From positions 1,963,001 through 2,027,000 of the forward strand of contig JAPYXD010000698.1 of assembly GCA_030998225.1 (NCBI GenBank): a stretch of 64,000 nt of DNA, written 5' to 3'. The DNA comes from Diplolepis rosae (Eukaryota > Arthropoda > Insecta > Hymenoptera > Diplolepididae). Below are positions 43,326 through 56,090 of the stretch, piece by piece. Position 1 is the first letter of the stretch, and each line of letters opens with the position of its first letter. The translations under genes and the position numbers were made by a program. The notes under the pieces were generated by a model. That model saw nothing but the letters and a program-made list of their open reading frames with translations, was not told the DNA's origin and ran no database searches.

Positions 43326-45196
43326 CCATCAAAATTATTCATAAATTATTTACAATTTTTTACCCAGAAAAGATGTATGCAAGCCGATACTGATCTTTTG
43401 TCCAAATTCTAAATACCCAGCCCCTCTAATTACAAAGGTTGAATGAAAGGTAGGTTTGAACTAAAGGCGAGGAAATCGGTTCTATGCCTCTAGAATAGTC
43501 AATATATTGTGTTTTCTCTAAAGTAAACCTTCAAATTCCTCGCTATTAATAAAAGGCTAATGCCGTAACTCATATTATGAAGAAGTCGACTTTGACCAAG
43601 CCGCGTTCTCATCTCCATGAGAATAATAGAGATACTTTTCGAAACTCTACTTGGAGAATTTGAAATCTGACTACCTAACTCCAGTCCTGTTCAAGGAGAA
43701 ACGGCGAGAAAAGAATTAGGACCGTCGTGCCTCTGTGGTACGGTCGTCCCGTTAACGCAGCATCCCAGGTGAAGCACGATAGAATGAAAATGGGAAAAAA
43801 TCTTTTACCTAAGTATACCTGAATACATCGTCGAGATCAAGCGTCAAACTAGAGAGTTAATTTGGCCCTGGGCTCCTAATTCTTTGTGAAATTAGGACTC
43901 ACCTTAACTCGAAATCTTCACATCTTTTCCTCGTCCAGGGCAAAGCTGTCTTCACATTTTCTCCACAGGGAGTAACTCTAATTTATTGTTTCGCTGCTGT
44001 ATACAAATTGAAACAAAGTAATAGAGTTACTCTCTTTACTGTATTAAAACGGCGCACAGTATTATTGTGATTAGATTTTGCTGAACAAACAACGTTTTAC
44101 AGGTGCAATAAAGCCTGGCACGAAACAAATGATTGTTATTCTGGAGTCACGTGGTAATAAAGCATCACGTTGAACGTCTTTCTTTTGCCTTCACTGATCG
44201 ATTGCTGCCTCGGAGATCTCACGTCTCTCCAATCATACTCGATTGGCTCAATCCACGCTTTCCCACTAACCACTTTATCAAAACGTTCACTCTAAATAAA
44301 ACGGCTTTTGATTACACCTCAGCGCACCACCTTGTTGTTATTCCCTCTTATTTTTCTACCTCGAACATCCCACTAGCGCCCTCTCCTTCGAGATTCGAGT
44401 CCTCCCTCGCTCTCTTCCCATTCAATCCGAACCAAACTACCGCTGCCAGGCCACTTTCAACGGGCAGTATCAGTTGAGAGCCCTTTTTTCTTCACTCCTT
44501 CCACAACCTTTCAGAGACGGATTCACATAGAAGAAACTAAATTGGTCAGTCTAGTTAAAACTTACATACGATGAGATTAATGTTTCGAAAGAGCTCAAAT
44601 ATACACAAAAGAAAACAGGAATTGAAAGTGTTAAGAGTGGAATGTCACCTTCACACTCACGTGCTGCATGCAACTTCACTGCTTGCAGGTTTAAATAATA
44701 TATACTTAATTGATGTATTGGCCGGGATTGTCAGTGCTGATTATTGAAAATGAGCGGGAATAGGACGAGTGGCCTCGCGCAATCAGCTCGACTTGAACTC
44801 GGAAATGAGCGGCGTGTTTATTGCACAATTAGTGGGAGAATTGGCACGCTTCGAAGATCGAAATAATGTTCTTAGTGTTGACTTGAAGCGCGTCGGAACA
44901 CAACTGAAGCGGTAGGACCACCCAGCCGGGCGAGGGCCCCTGCCACAAGGAATACAGTCGTTCGACTATGCCGTGCAAGGACTCCCACTACCATCCAGGA
45001 CTCAACCTGTGAACACCATAACCCTGATCGTACTGGACTCTAGCAGGTGCCTCAATGTCTTACTCTGGGGATGGAAGATTGGTTTGGCAAGGAAGGACAG
45101 TAGGATGCGTGCAAAGAAGTAGAACGATTGAGAGAGAGGAAGAACCGCCACGAGATTAAGAGAGCGAGAAGGGTGAAGGGTAAAGGAGCGGACCTT
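43326..45196. other. Unique DNA with one consensus Gli/Ci site, no gene accepted
   Basis: 43560-43900 and 44130-45190 are GC-richer. The plus-strand frame 44133-44477 and minus frames 45002-45303 are low-complexity. GACCACCCA at 44916-44924 is listed separately. Confidence 0.4.
44916..44924 (+). promoter_or_regulatory. Perfect consensus Gli/Ci binding site GACCACCCA
   Basis: The exact 9-mer preferred by GLI-family zinc fingers, in a GC-richer unique stretch upstream of the first ci exon found. One exact 9-mer in 64 kb is not improbable by chance, so function is only a possibility (for example autoregulation). Confidence 0.3.
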
Positions 45197-45223
45197 AGGA
45201 AGGAAGGAAGGAAGGAAGGAAGG
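45197..45223 (+). repeat. (GGAA)n microsatellite
   Basis: About six and a half AGGA/GGAA units. Confidence 0.95.
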
Positions 45224-45759
45224 ATGGTTTGACCAGAACAAAAAGAGATAGAAGCAGAAAAGAAAGAAAAACATGAGTGAGACGAGTATTCGTTCAACAT
45301 CACTATTAGAAAACTAAAGAAGCTGTGCTCAATATTGCTTTCTCACGGATAATGTCTCAGTTACCACCTCTCTGAAAATATTTATTCACAGAACCAACAG
45401 GCAAAGTACCTCTAAGTTTTTATGTAAATTTACTGAGCCAACCTGAACTCCATTTCACGCCCACAGCTAACCGATTTCATTCTCGAGTATAGAGCATACA
45501 CTTTCTGTAAATTTTATCTAACACAAGTCGAGTGCTATTATATTGCAATGCTCACTCTAATGTAATATTATCATAAGAAAGCAAAAATATTACAATATTC
45601 TAAAAGAATCTAAGAAATTGAGATTAATACTATTAGATGCTTGAGTAAGATAAAGAGATTAAATATTTAAAAGTAGTGCAAGTTGTATTGACCCTCAGTT
45701 TTAATAAAATGGTACGTTGTTGGACAAAATTAGCTTTACGCAGGTGGAAAAGTCAGATT

Positions 45760-45995
45760 CATGCCAGTATTTACAAACAGCACAGTACTGCGCCAGTTGT
45801 AAACAAGGAACAAAACCTGTACTGGACAGTTGGTACCGGGCCGAGGGTTGGCGCGGTACTGGCATAGTACAGACCCAGTCTTGAAAACAAGTGTCGGCTA
45901 ACAACCGACTTCGGAGTAATGCCAGTACTGGACCAGTACAGATTTCAGTGCAGGCATAATACCGATGACCAGTACCGCGCCAATACCGATGGACA
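45760..45995. repeat. Word-built repeat (CCAGTAC/GTACTGG)
   Basis: Within about 235 bases the words GCCAGTA, CCAGTAC, GTACTGG, GGTACTGG, CGGTACTGG and GGTACCGGG occur about ten times in both orientations, spaced 10-30 bases. Composition is far more GC-rich than the flanks. Terminal repeats could not be defined. It belongs to the same style as 17945-18218 and 46931-47690. Confidence 0.6.
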
Positions 45996-46618
45996 ACTTC
46001 CATTGAAAGAGCTTGATTGAGTCCATTAGGCTTTTTTTTTAACCAGTTTACCTAAAATTATTTCAAAACTATTTTTAAGTATGTGTATATATTTTTGTAT
46101 GTCCTATCCGTACCTGTAATAAGTTTTTTGGTGCGAAGCTGGATTGAAAAAACTTGATTTAGACCATTGAGGCCATTTTTTAATTATTTTGCTCAAAAAA
46201 CAATTTTGAATTATGTATATATACATTATTTGTGTCTTATCCAAACCCGTATATAAAAATATGCATAAACCTATAATCCATAAAGACAATACACAAACCA
46301 ATGAGTATAAACAAAAACGCATACAATTACATATTTATATTCGTATCTGCATATTTTACAACAATTTCAGCTATACATATTTACATATAAAAATATATAA
46401 CCGAGCAATGAAGGATCTGAATATTAAAAAATTGGTCTCAAAGATATGTTAGCAAAATAGAAAGATATTACTTCATGAATCGATCAAAGGTATCCAAACT
46501 TTCCAATCTCATAAAAGTAGATTAAAGAATTTTTACTGACTAACTTTTCAAGTAGTTAGAGAAATATTTATTAAATTGGTCACTTCCGAGGTTGTTAGTT
46601 TTTTTCTCTTTTTCTTAA

Positions 46619-46736
46619 GGCCATGGATCAATCGGACCACGTGACAAAATTATACATTTATTCGTTCATGTAAGATAACTTTTTTAATTTATAAAGTATC
46701 TTTCTTAAAATTTGGAAAACGTAACAAAAGAAGTTT

Positions 46737-46739
<3 letters not shown>
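46619..46739. mobile_element. Truncated TTAA-type MITE (left end)
   Basis: TTAA (46615-46618), then GGCCATGGATCAATCGGACC, ACGTGACAAAATTATACATT and the family body as far as AACGTAACAAAAGAAG. It ends at an AG microsatellite. Confidence 0.8.

Positions 46740-46777
<38 letters not shown>
46740..46777 (+). repeat. (AG)n microsatellite
   Basis: About nineteen AG units, abutting the truncated MITE. Confidence 0.95.
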
Positions 46778-46780
<3 letters not shown>

Positions 46781-46930
46781 TTGTTATGTAAGGGTTTTTT
46801 CAAATTCAAAGGGAAAAGTGGAAAGATAAACACTGGGCAAGATGACCACGACATTGAAAGGAAGATCGTAAACCGTAACCAAAGTCATAACGGTACAGCA
46901 GATTTTGTAAATGAACTAGTTAAAATCATC

Positions 46931-47690
46931 CCGTGCAGAAATTGCCCAACTTGTTTCCAAGTTCCGATCCGGGCCCGATCGGATTTTCCACATGTGGCCG
47001 CAGGGGGGCACATGGTGTGGCCCGGGTTGGAACCACATCGGATTATGATAGACAAGATTATTTTCACATTTTGTATTGTGGTCGTGATATTGTAGTGACT
47101 ATATTGATATAAAAATGCCAAAAGCAAAAAGTACTAGATTCATTACATAAATCCTAACATTGTAATGAACTAGATTATTACTTGAAATATTTTTTTATTA
47201 ACGGTAATTTAAAAAGAAAATTATAATTTTAAGTGTAGAACGTTATTGTGTTTCATTATTTTTTATATCGTATATTCAATTTTCCAAAGTGAATTTTGTA
47301 GAAAGAAAATCATGAATAATGTTATTTTTTATTAGATTCAGAAGAATCGAATAGTTCTACAGACTACGAAGATGAGTTTGAAGATTATACTGTTATTATA
47401 CTTTTAATTATACTGTTGCATCACTAATCTGAATTTATGAAATAAATTTTTTTGAACCAACTATTTATTGTTATTAAACGTAAAGCCTTTAAATTTTACT
47501 ATTTGTAGAAATACAAAATTAAAAGGGGCCATATCTGGACCAGATCGGGCCCCCATGTTATAGGCACAGATCTGGGCCCGATCGGGTAGGGCGTTTCATT
47601 AGTGGTCTGGCGCTAGACAGATTATCCTATCGGGGCCATATTTTTCCCGATCGGGGCCCGATCAGCGCCCCACCAAAATTTCTGCACTGG
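46931..47690. mobile_element. Word-built MITE (GATCGGGCC), TIR GTGCAGAAATT
   Basis: The left end has CCCGTGCAGAAATTGCCCAA. The right end has AAAATTTCTGCACTGG, its complement. Both sub-terminal zones are packed with CCGATCGGG, GATCGGGCCC, GATCCGGGCC and GGCCATAT words in both orientations (46970-47045 and 47520-47670), while the centre is AT-rich. About 760 bp with no coding capacity. Confidence 0.75.
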
Positions 47691-48285
47691 ATATATTGGC
47701 TGATTTAAAAATTAATCAAAGTGAAAGTTATGCAAGAGAGTGGATTAAATAGCAATTTTATGACAATGTTTGTTTGGTTAATAAAGTCGTGTTTACTGAT
47801 TGAGTGTAATAACTTTTGTTTAAGCATTGTTACGTCGTACTCGTTTTCTCGCGTGTATGATCTTTGCTGCTTGTAGAACGCACAATTAGATAATTAAATA
47901 TCAAGCATGGAAGATAATGCGTTCCGTGGCGGGATATTTAACTAGTGTACAGAGAGCAAGTACCACTACCAACATGCTTCAAGAGCACATGCGATTGGTA
48001 TCTAGAACCATCTAAGTATAGCAAGATCAGCAGTGTGCAACGACATGCTTCGACGAAACGTCTAACGAGCGACGTGTTAAGCTAGACCATATGAGTATTC
48101 GAACCCCTTTCAGTTATCTGTTTTACACGCGAGAAATAATCGCTTAGGCATGCCAACATGACACTCGATTTGACCAAGCTGTCTCAAATACCTTTCAAGT
48201 CAAATATCCACTCTCAGAAAATGACAAATGTCCAAAAGAAACATCAGGTATCTGCTGAAAGCTATGTCAATCCTACACGGAGAAA
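47691..48285. other. No gene seen
   Basis: Unique intermediate-GC DNA at 47880-48180. No exon recognised. Confidence 0.4.
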
Positions 48286-48419
48286 AATAGTTCGAGAAAC
48301 TTTGCTCAACTTTTAGCAAAGTTGGAACGTATGAATAATATGGAGATTACTTAATATTATTGTAATCATTTGTGACCTTTAAAATGTACGTTACAAAATA
48401 TTACAACCCGTAGATAAAT

Positions 48420-49190
48420 TTTAGTGTGGTGCCCTTCTGACCCTAATGGGGTGAAATGAGGCCCTAATGAGGCGAACCCTCTAGCGCCCGATGGTAATGA
48501 AACGCCTAACATGATGAGAGCCACAAAGTTATGTCCCTACTGTGGCCCCAACGTGGACCACATAAGGCCTCATTTCATTTTCATGTGTATTATATTCTTA
48601 TTTCTTTAAATATATTTTTTTTTTGTAAATAAACAATACAATCAGAAATGCACGGAGAAACTTTTTATAGCCATATATATTTTATTTTATGATGTTAATT
48701 GTAGCAAATATTAGGAATCTAGAGAAAACCGAGGTGCAATGGTAAATATTCCTAACAGACTGGAAATTCTTCCCAGTCAAAATACTAAAGATTCGAAAAA
48801 TGATATGAAACTTTAGTATAGGTTATAGTAAAGTTTGAAACAATCTATAGTAGATTATCATATCGTTCATCTAAAGTTCAATATTTCACTGCGAAAAACT
48901 GTGTTTTCGAACACATCAAGTACTCTAAGCTTTTGGTATTTGTTAACAAATGTATGTTTAAATTGATTAATATTTTTTGGTGATCATATATTTCCAATTT
49001 CAATATTTGGTGATTATGCTAAATTTAAATATCTTCAAAAAAATGAAATAAAGAATATTAATTCTGAAATAAATCACTAACCATCTATGGTCCTCATCGG
49101 GACCGCGAAATTTGCCGCACTACGGCCTGAAGTGGCCAGCCTCATCGGGCCCTCATCGCAAATCAGTACCAAATGCACCAAAGCACGGGA
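48420..49190. repeat. Word-built repeat (GGCCCTAATGAGG/CCTCATCGGG)
   Basis: The left zone (48420-48585) has CCCTAATGGGGTGAAATGAG, GCCCTAATGAGGCG, GGCCTCATTTC. The right zone (49083-49170) has GGTCCTCATCGGGACCG, CCTCATCGGGCCCTCATCG. The centre is AT-rich. The layout matches 46931-47690 but with a different word. Exact ends were not resolved. Confidence 0.55.
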
Positions 49191-49243
49191 ATAATATTAA
49201 ATAATATTTATAAAATAGGACTTCTATCGACTCTCAAATAATA

Positions 49244-50056
49244 AATTTCACACGATGTTGTTAATAATTGGCTTTGGGGCCCAGAAAGTAATAACTCAGA
49301 TGGTTACATACTTTTAAACGTTTCGACTCTGATCGGAGTCCTCATAAGTGATCTTTATTTCTAAAATATCAAAAAGCAATAAATATAATGTTGCATATAT
49401 GAGCCCTAATTTGAAGTAAACTTTGGTAATATGAAAAAATATAAAGTACTGTGAGAAAATTTACATAAAATTGTACAGAAAAAATCGATAAAATACCTAT
49501 ATTTTCATGGGAATAACAATAAAATTCTAGCACATAACTTTGAGATACCTAAACTAAAAAACTAGTATATATTTATGTCTAAATGTTACTGAAGATATAG
49601 ATGCGAGTAGATAAATAGTATAAAACCTAAAAGGATTATTTATGATAAAAAATCGTGTGCGACACGGGAAAAACATTTATTTTACTCGTGTGGTTGTTAC
49701 CCTCTCTTTTACTCTGGCATCAAACTTAACACTCGCAAAATAATTTTGTTTTCCATAGTTGCACAATATACTATTTGATAATAAAAAACTTCTGATAAAA
49801 ACACATAAATTATTTAGAGTAAAAAATTGAATTGAAGCGCATAAGCTTGGCATATAAACGTAAAATATGAAAGAATTGCTCACTAGAACATACTAGTGTT
49901 CAAATATTAATTATTACTTTTTGATATATTGGAAATAAAGATCACTGACGAGGACTCCGATTAGAGTCGAAACATTCAAAAGTATGTAACCTTCTGAGTT
50001 ATCATTGCTGGACCCTCAAAGTCAATTATTAACAACAACATCGTGTGAAATATGAA
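49244..50056. mobile_element. 0.8 kb inverted-repeat element with hammerhead-like cores
   Basis: Arms ATTTCACACGATGTTGTTAA and TTAACAACAACATCGTGTGA are inverted, and the inversion continues about 120 bases inwards. The left arm has a minus-strand core (CTTATGA variant) and the right arm a plus-strand core CTGACGAGGACTCCGATTAG followed by AGTCGAAAC. The core hairpin (GACTCC/AGAGTC) differs from the 21.6-23.4 kb copies by paired changes. The centre contains a piece of the GGCATCAAAC repeat (49640-49770). Confidence 0.75.
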
Positions 50057-53000
50057 ATAATGTCCAACAAGTCCATATGTCCCCACTTTACTCAAAACTT
50101 GAATAAAGTTTATCCAACTATTTTTCTCCGTGATAAGTAAAAATCGACGATCGCTACACTTTTTCATTAATCTCATCAGACTATTTCCATTCAAGGGATA
50201 GTACAATAAATCAGATTTATGGCTGGACGTAGTGCTTTTACTAACAATTTATGATGGGCAAGTGTTATGTTTAGAAACACTATAAATTCTCTAGTCCGTA
50301 ATTCCACTTGGAATCTATCTAGCTTAAGTAGGTATACTTTCAATTTATTTAAAAATAATCATTTTAAAATGTCTTTTTTCGTGAGAAAAAAAGTAAAAAA
50401 CCTTTTGAAGAGGTCAAACATATCCTGAAAAAGAACAGTTACTTTAAAAATTCTCTGCATCATCGAAATCAAGTTTAAAAAATCTCATGATTTAATCTAG
50501 CTTACTCAAGATGTTCGTAGCTGTGTTAAAAAAATTCGAGGGCCGACGTTTCGGCTTGAGAAAAGAATCTTAGTCTTGAACCCTACTATTGAAGCTATGT
50601 GAGGATCGAGTAGAAGAAAAAGAACGGTCGAGATTGAGACTCGGGGTAAGGGGAGAAAAGAATGACTCGTGAAACTCGAAGAGTGATCAGTCGCATCTTC
50701 AAGTCAGAACTGGGTATTTAAATGTACACTCTACATTGTATATAAACGGTTCCAGTAATACATTGGAGAAGAGGAATAATTCGTAGAGTAAGGATGCGAA
50801 AGATTGCCGCGGGGAAGGAAATGGCTTGAAGAAGATGAGGCGAAAGTGGTGGTGAGTATGAGGGAAAGAAGAAAGGATTCAGTGAACGATGAGGAGATGG
50901 AAGGAAGATTCAGACGAGGGAGAAAAGGTTTCTCTTGAAAGAGAAGGAGGGAGGGATCGAGTGAGAGATTTGAGAGTAAAAGAGGCAGATAGGCGGGTAC
51001 GGACCCAGAGAGGATAATTGAGTTATTACTGCAATTGTAGACCACCTTGGAGGCTGTGGAACGACCATAACAGGTTCTGAAAATCGCATACATATCTCCC
51101 TATGATTCTTGGGCTCCTTAGCGATAAAGGATTATCGTAAACGTCCGAGTATTCACCTACTCCAAGTTCAATGAACTAGCCCGGATTCTTCATACAGTTC
51201 GCAATTCGAAAGGTCATGCGGCGAGTACACCAAGGTGAACCCAGAAAGTGCTCGTTCTTAACCATTAGGTTAAAACGTTCCACAAGGTCACTTTCTCCAT
51301 CCAACTACAACTCTATATTCTTCGCCTAAAGTCAATATAATGGTATCTCGTCCGATGATAACCAATTAAAGCAAAAATTTCATTTCTAATTCTCGTTTTA
51401 TATTCTATTGGAATATTTGAGGAACTGGCTCACTGGAGGTATATGATACGTGACGAGATTAACTCTTAAATCTCAAGGATACCTTGATCTCCTGTTAGGA
51501 TTTGAATGTATTCTCGCGTCTAGAACTATCCTTGAGAGGGGCCAGAATTTGCTGTAAGATTGCCGACGAGAACAATTCCAGGAATCGAAGGAGCAAATGT
51601 TTTGGCTGGAGGCGAAAAGAGTCCTGGGTGAATTAAGTCGTTATTTCAGCAGGTGTTCACCACGCTTGTATCGAATCCGTCTTACTCGCAAAGGCATCCA
51701 CGTATTTGCGGCACGGCATTGCATGGCGTGACACAGTGTGTCGATTTCGGTCTTCCCGACACGATGGTACTTTGGAAAGAGGATTCACTGCATAAACTTA
51801 ATTAGTCAGACTTTCAACGCATACGCGTCGAGCATTTCGTCTCTCATGCTCGTATCTCATCAACAGCATCTTTCCCGCTACTACATCCTACTCCGGTTCG
51901 TCTTTAATTCATTCATAATTCATGCAAATATATTTGCGTGATTGCAACTTGCATTTTATGTTCTAATCAATAGGTCAAATTCAAAGTATGTTAATCTACT
52001 GGTGTTGTTAGTTTAAACATTTTTATTTACACTGCTGTCAAAAAAAAGCAAAACTTCAAAGCTTTTTTAAGGAGGGAGCCTCTTTTAGAGGGTAGGAAAA
52101 ATGCATTTTTGGTGCATAATCTCAATCAATAGTAGGCATATCCAAAAATATTTTTCTGAAGTTTCAGATCAAAATTCGAAATACTTCCTGAGCTACAGCC
52201 TCTGGCGCACCGAGCGTACACGAGGCAAGTGAGAGCGCTCGGGATCTTTGAAGGCGATTTTCTCGAAACAGTATTTTTTGACACTGCGGACACAAGAAAA
52301 AGAATTTTTATCAAAAGATCTCAACAACTCAGAACTTTTTTCCAATCATATCAGTGTGGCTTCTATTTGTACTAAAAACATTACATGAAAAGTAATATTA
52401 AACAATTTTTTCTTGCATATTAACGAATTTTTTTTTCTGTATGCTGCCAAATTTTTCAATTTTCAACATTTTTCTATTATTTCTAGTTCAAATAGAAGGT
52501 ATTTCAATGTATTTCTTAAATTTTTTTGGATCGCATGTTTCAGATTAAAAGAGCTAGTACAAAACAATCATTTTTCAAAGTATAGAATAAGTTTTTATTG
52601 ATAAATTAGTTGGATTTTTTTTTCCCAATTATTAGTCAAAATTTAAAAGTTTTATTGTCGGGTAAATACTTGAAAAAAAAATAAAGAAAAAAAAGAATGA
52701 TTTTGTATTGGAATTTAAAATGAATAAGAATTTGGGAAGCGTTATCGGAGGTAAAGTCATTGTGCACGTTCAGCTGATATATAATTGTGTACACAATCAG
52801 AATTACGATGGAGATAAATATATAAAGGGACGATGTACCGAGGCGTGTACGAGGCCCGAGACCTAGTAAGTTACACCTCCTGTTCTTATCGAGGAAGATC
52901 GCTCGACCACGCGGGTACTTGAATGCCCAGCTCTTCGAATAACTTTACTACCGGTTTCGTACCTCGCACCAGCCTCTCTAAGCTTTCAGAGATAACCCGC

Positions 53001-54206
53001 CTCCTACGCTTCTGCTTCCCTTCAGCCTTCTTTGGCAACGTTTGCGTGTTCTTCGAACACACATAGGTACTCTTCAAGTTGGCTTCTCTGTTTCTCTTCT
53101 CTCCTCTGGCCAGACGCGAGTCGTCTCGTTTCGAGACTTCTTCGTGATACTCGATCTTTTGAGACCAGGGAAACGATCGAGCTCTTGCATACTCCCTTCT
53201 TTTCAGATGGCTCCCTTCGTTCTCCCTCCGGCCCTCCACATCCTAGCACGAGTTGCACGCAGAACGAAATTTGCATGAGGGCACGTTTTGCACAGAAGCT
53301 GTGACGGCTTATTAGGCCCAGAGCAGCTGCGTGTTGGTAATGAGGCCCGATTAAACGTCTCTACGCAAGGGACGGGCCCTTTTTCTCCAAACGATAATTG
53401 GGAGCGGCTCTCTGTCTGAAATACGCTAAAATAACTACTTCATATGCTCTCTTAACTGATTTGCCCCTCTTTTAAGTGTGTAAACACCGGAAAAACTGGA
53501 TTTTTTAAATCACCTTTTCAACGGGCTTTCATTCTACACCAAGACGTGAGAAGTTGTAAGCATAGATTTTAACGTCGGGAGTACAAGCTCAAATTTCTCT
53601 AAAGAAGAGTATTAGCCGAAGATTATATGATTACAGGAACCAGATTTGAATCCCTAGTTTGAGAGAAGGGAATCTCAAAGGAAGATTTTAAAAGTTCGGT
53701 ATCTCTTTTTCAGGTATTTCGTTGCTTTGCGGTTCTTTTATATCCACGTACGATGACATTGTTATTGGAATTTCTACAAACATCCAGCGTAGATTGCCTC
53801 TGTATGCAGGACATTTCCGAGAACAATGGTCCAAGTCCGAGGGAGACAGAAGGCGCAAGAAACACTGTGGGACACTGCGGAAGAAAATGAAAAAAAAAAA
53901 AAGGGAAAAAACTCGCTCCAAGTCTTGGATCGACGTATCTGGGCTCCAAAAGGGGCGAAGGGGCTCGGATGCACGCGCTGACGCGACAACCTCATTTGTG
54001 CGCGACGGCTTCCAGAGAGACCAAAACAATCAGTGGAAAAGGACAGAGGAATTTACAGACTCTGGACTCTGATCAGAGAAAGGGGAAACAAGAGAGGGTG
54101 AATCTGGAGGAATTGGAAGAAAGAGAAAAGAACACTGGGGGGATATGTGAGAGAAAGAGTTAGGGAAAAAAATGCTCGCTGTTCATAGTCCAATCAAGAG
54201 GAAAAG
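50057..54206. other. Unique DNA, no gene accepted
   Basis: Alternating AT-rich and GC-richer blocks (50560-51300, 51470-51900, 52740-53440, 53560-54200). Overlapping frames at 52886-53304 and 53688-54072 on both strands are Arg/Ser/Lys-rich and low-complexity, and no splice-compatible ci exon was recognised. The 5' coding exon or promoter of ci may be here but cannot be shown. Confidence 0.35.
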
Positions 54207-54207
54207 A

Positions 54208-54212
54208 AAGAA

Positions 54213-54246
<34 letters not shown>

Positions 54247-54248
54247 GG
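54208..54248 (+). repeat. (AG)n followed by poly-G
   Basis: About fourteen AG units, then about thirteen G. Confidence 0.95.
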
Positions 54249-55457
54249 CTTAGGGTAGAACTTGCTGACGTGATTACTAGCGAGCGCGCGTGACTGAAGC
54301 TGCAGCTCGTTCGTTTGCTCCTGCGCTTCTGCATCCAACCAAGTTCTCTGTTCCGAGCAAGAAGGGACATGTCTCTGGTATTCAACACCTTGTCTCTTTT
54401 TTCCAGGAGATCTGCAGGATAATACTCCAGTCTATGTTCGAGTGCTAAGAGGATATTTTTTGGAAGATTATTCCCAAATCAAAAATCAGTTCATGTCATC
54501 CAGAGACTTCTTTAAGAACTGATAATCATCAGGTCTAGTGACTTTTACATGACACTTCTTTTATTGTCGTTTTGAAAAGACTTTACATTTCATAGGAAAT
54601 ATAACTTGGAAAATGCATTCAAAGAAAATTCATCATTATGTTGATTGAAAAAACAACCTTTTTTTCGTGACAGGGTAAACATTAGATCGTCTTTTGTCAA
54701 ATTTGCTACGTCAGTCTCTCAAGTTAGTGTTTACATAGGGAGAAATACTGTCAGTCATCACTTATTTATGGATTTTCGGTTAAACGTAGACAGTTGTCCT
54801 CGTTCGAAGATATTATTTTGAGATGAATTTTAAATATTATTTATCTAGATGTGATAATTTTACAGGTTCTCAGATTCTTGAGGTGGATACATGCACCCCT
54901 GCATCACGGACGACTTTGCGACGTTCCGCGGGACTGTTTTTTGCAGCTAAAGCCATCGTAGAGATCGCATAGTGTCCTCGACTTACTCTAAGACGATGAG
55001 CAGAGAACCATCACTCTCATACACATATACACTGTGTATCTGATGGCACAGGGACGAATTCTGGATTACTTGGTGTTGGTGCCTGAATTCTAGTTTCACG
55101 AGCACCCTTTGCCACCGCCTCCTCACTTTCAGATAATTTACCCTTCCCACCAGTTTCTTCCAGCGTAAATGCAAAAGATTGTACTTTTTGCTTTTACTTT
55201 ATCTCTCCAAGTCTTTCCCACGTAACGCGAAATGAGAAGGTATTCACCACAGACGACCATAAATGTTTTCATTTCTCTTCTTAAGTACCTTAAGGCATCT
55301 TAAATTCTAATGATGTACATTGAATGCTCTGGTGACACGTAATGAGAATTTACAACAATTATATACTTTTTTCAGCAAAGAACAAAATTTTTATATTTTT
55401 CTTCCCTAATTTTAATTATTTTTATCGGTTTTAATTTATTTTATTTATTTTATTCAA
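54249..55457. other. No gene seen
   Basis: A GC-richer stretch at 54890-55220 with a short minus-strand frame and no motif. The rest is AT-rich. Confidence 0.4.
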
Positions 55458-56086
55458 GGCCATGGACCAATCATACTCCGTTACCAAATTCCTGTAAAAG
55501 TTCATACACGTCGAAACTTTGTATAGCAATATATGTTTTATTTTATAATGATAATTCTAAAAAATTAACAAATTAAAATTTTAGCTAGAGAAAGTGTCAC
55601 TTTTAAAATTATCTAATGTTTATTAACGCTTTGTGATAATGTTGTTCGTAAAACTAATAACGTTATTTAAGTTTAAAAATACTTCTCATGATATTATAGA
55701 AAAATATGAGTTCTTCACAATATATTAATAGATTTTAATATTTTAATGACTTTGTTTTTCATTAAATGACACTCATCGTTTGTATAACATTGTTTAAATA
55801 TTTAAAGAATTTGAAAATCTTTCTGTGAAAAAAACAGACGCTTTCGTTTCGTTTTACTTCATCTTGACAATTTGAATAAACAAAAATTGGAACGTATGAC
55901 CGAAAAATTCTTTTTCTCCCTTTGGAGATATTTTTTTCCACTAAACAAGAAAAACGTTCGAAAAGAGAATTCCTTTTTTGAGGTTTATTTATCTCAAAAT
56001 TCGAAAATTTCAAAAAAATAAAAAACTTATCTTACATGAACGAATGCATATATAATTTAGTCATGTGATTTGATTGATCCTTGGCC
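55458..56086. mobile_element. TTAA-type MITE copy with internal insertion
   Basis: Left end GGCCATGGACCAATCATACT. Right end TTTGATTGATCCTTGGCC followed by TTAA (56087-56090). The family body is present only near the ends; about 500 bp of unrelated AT-rich DNA, including a SINE-like scrap at about 55800-55850 (AATCTTTCTGTG, GACGCTTTCG), lies between. Confidence 0.6.
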
Positions 56087-56090
56087 TTAA

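Noticed and set aside
52886..54072. Cluster of open frames of 73-117 codons on both strands
   Set aside because: Mutually overlapping, Arg/Lys/Ser-rich and without recognisable domains. The high open-frame density follows from raised GC content.
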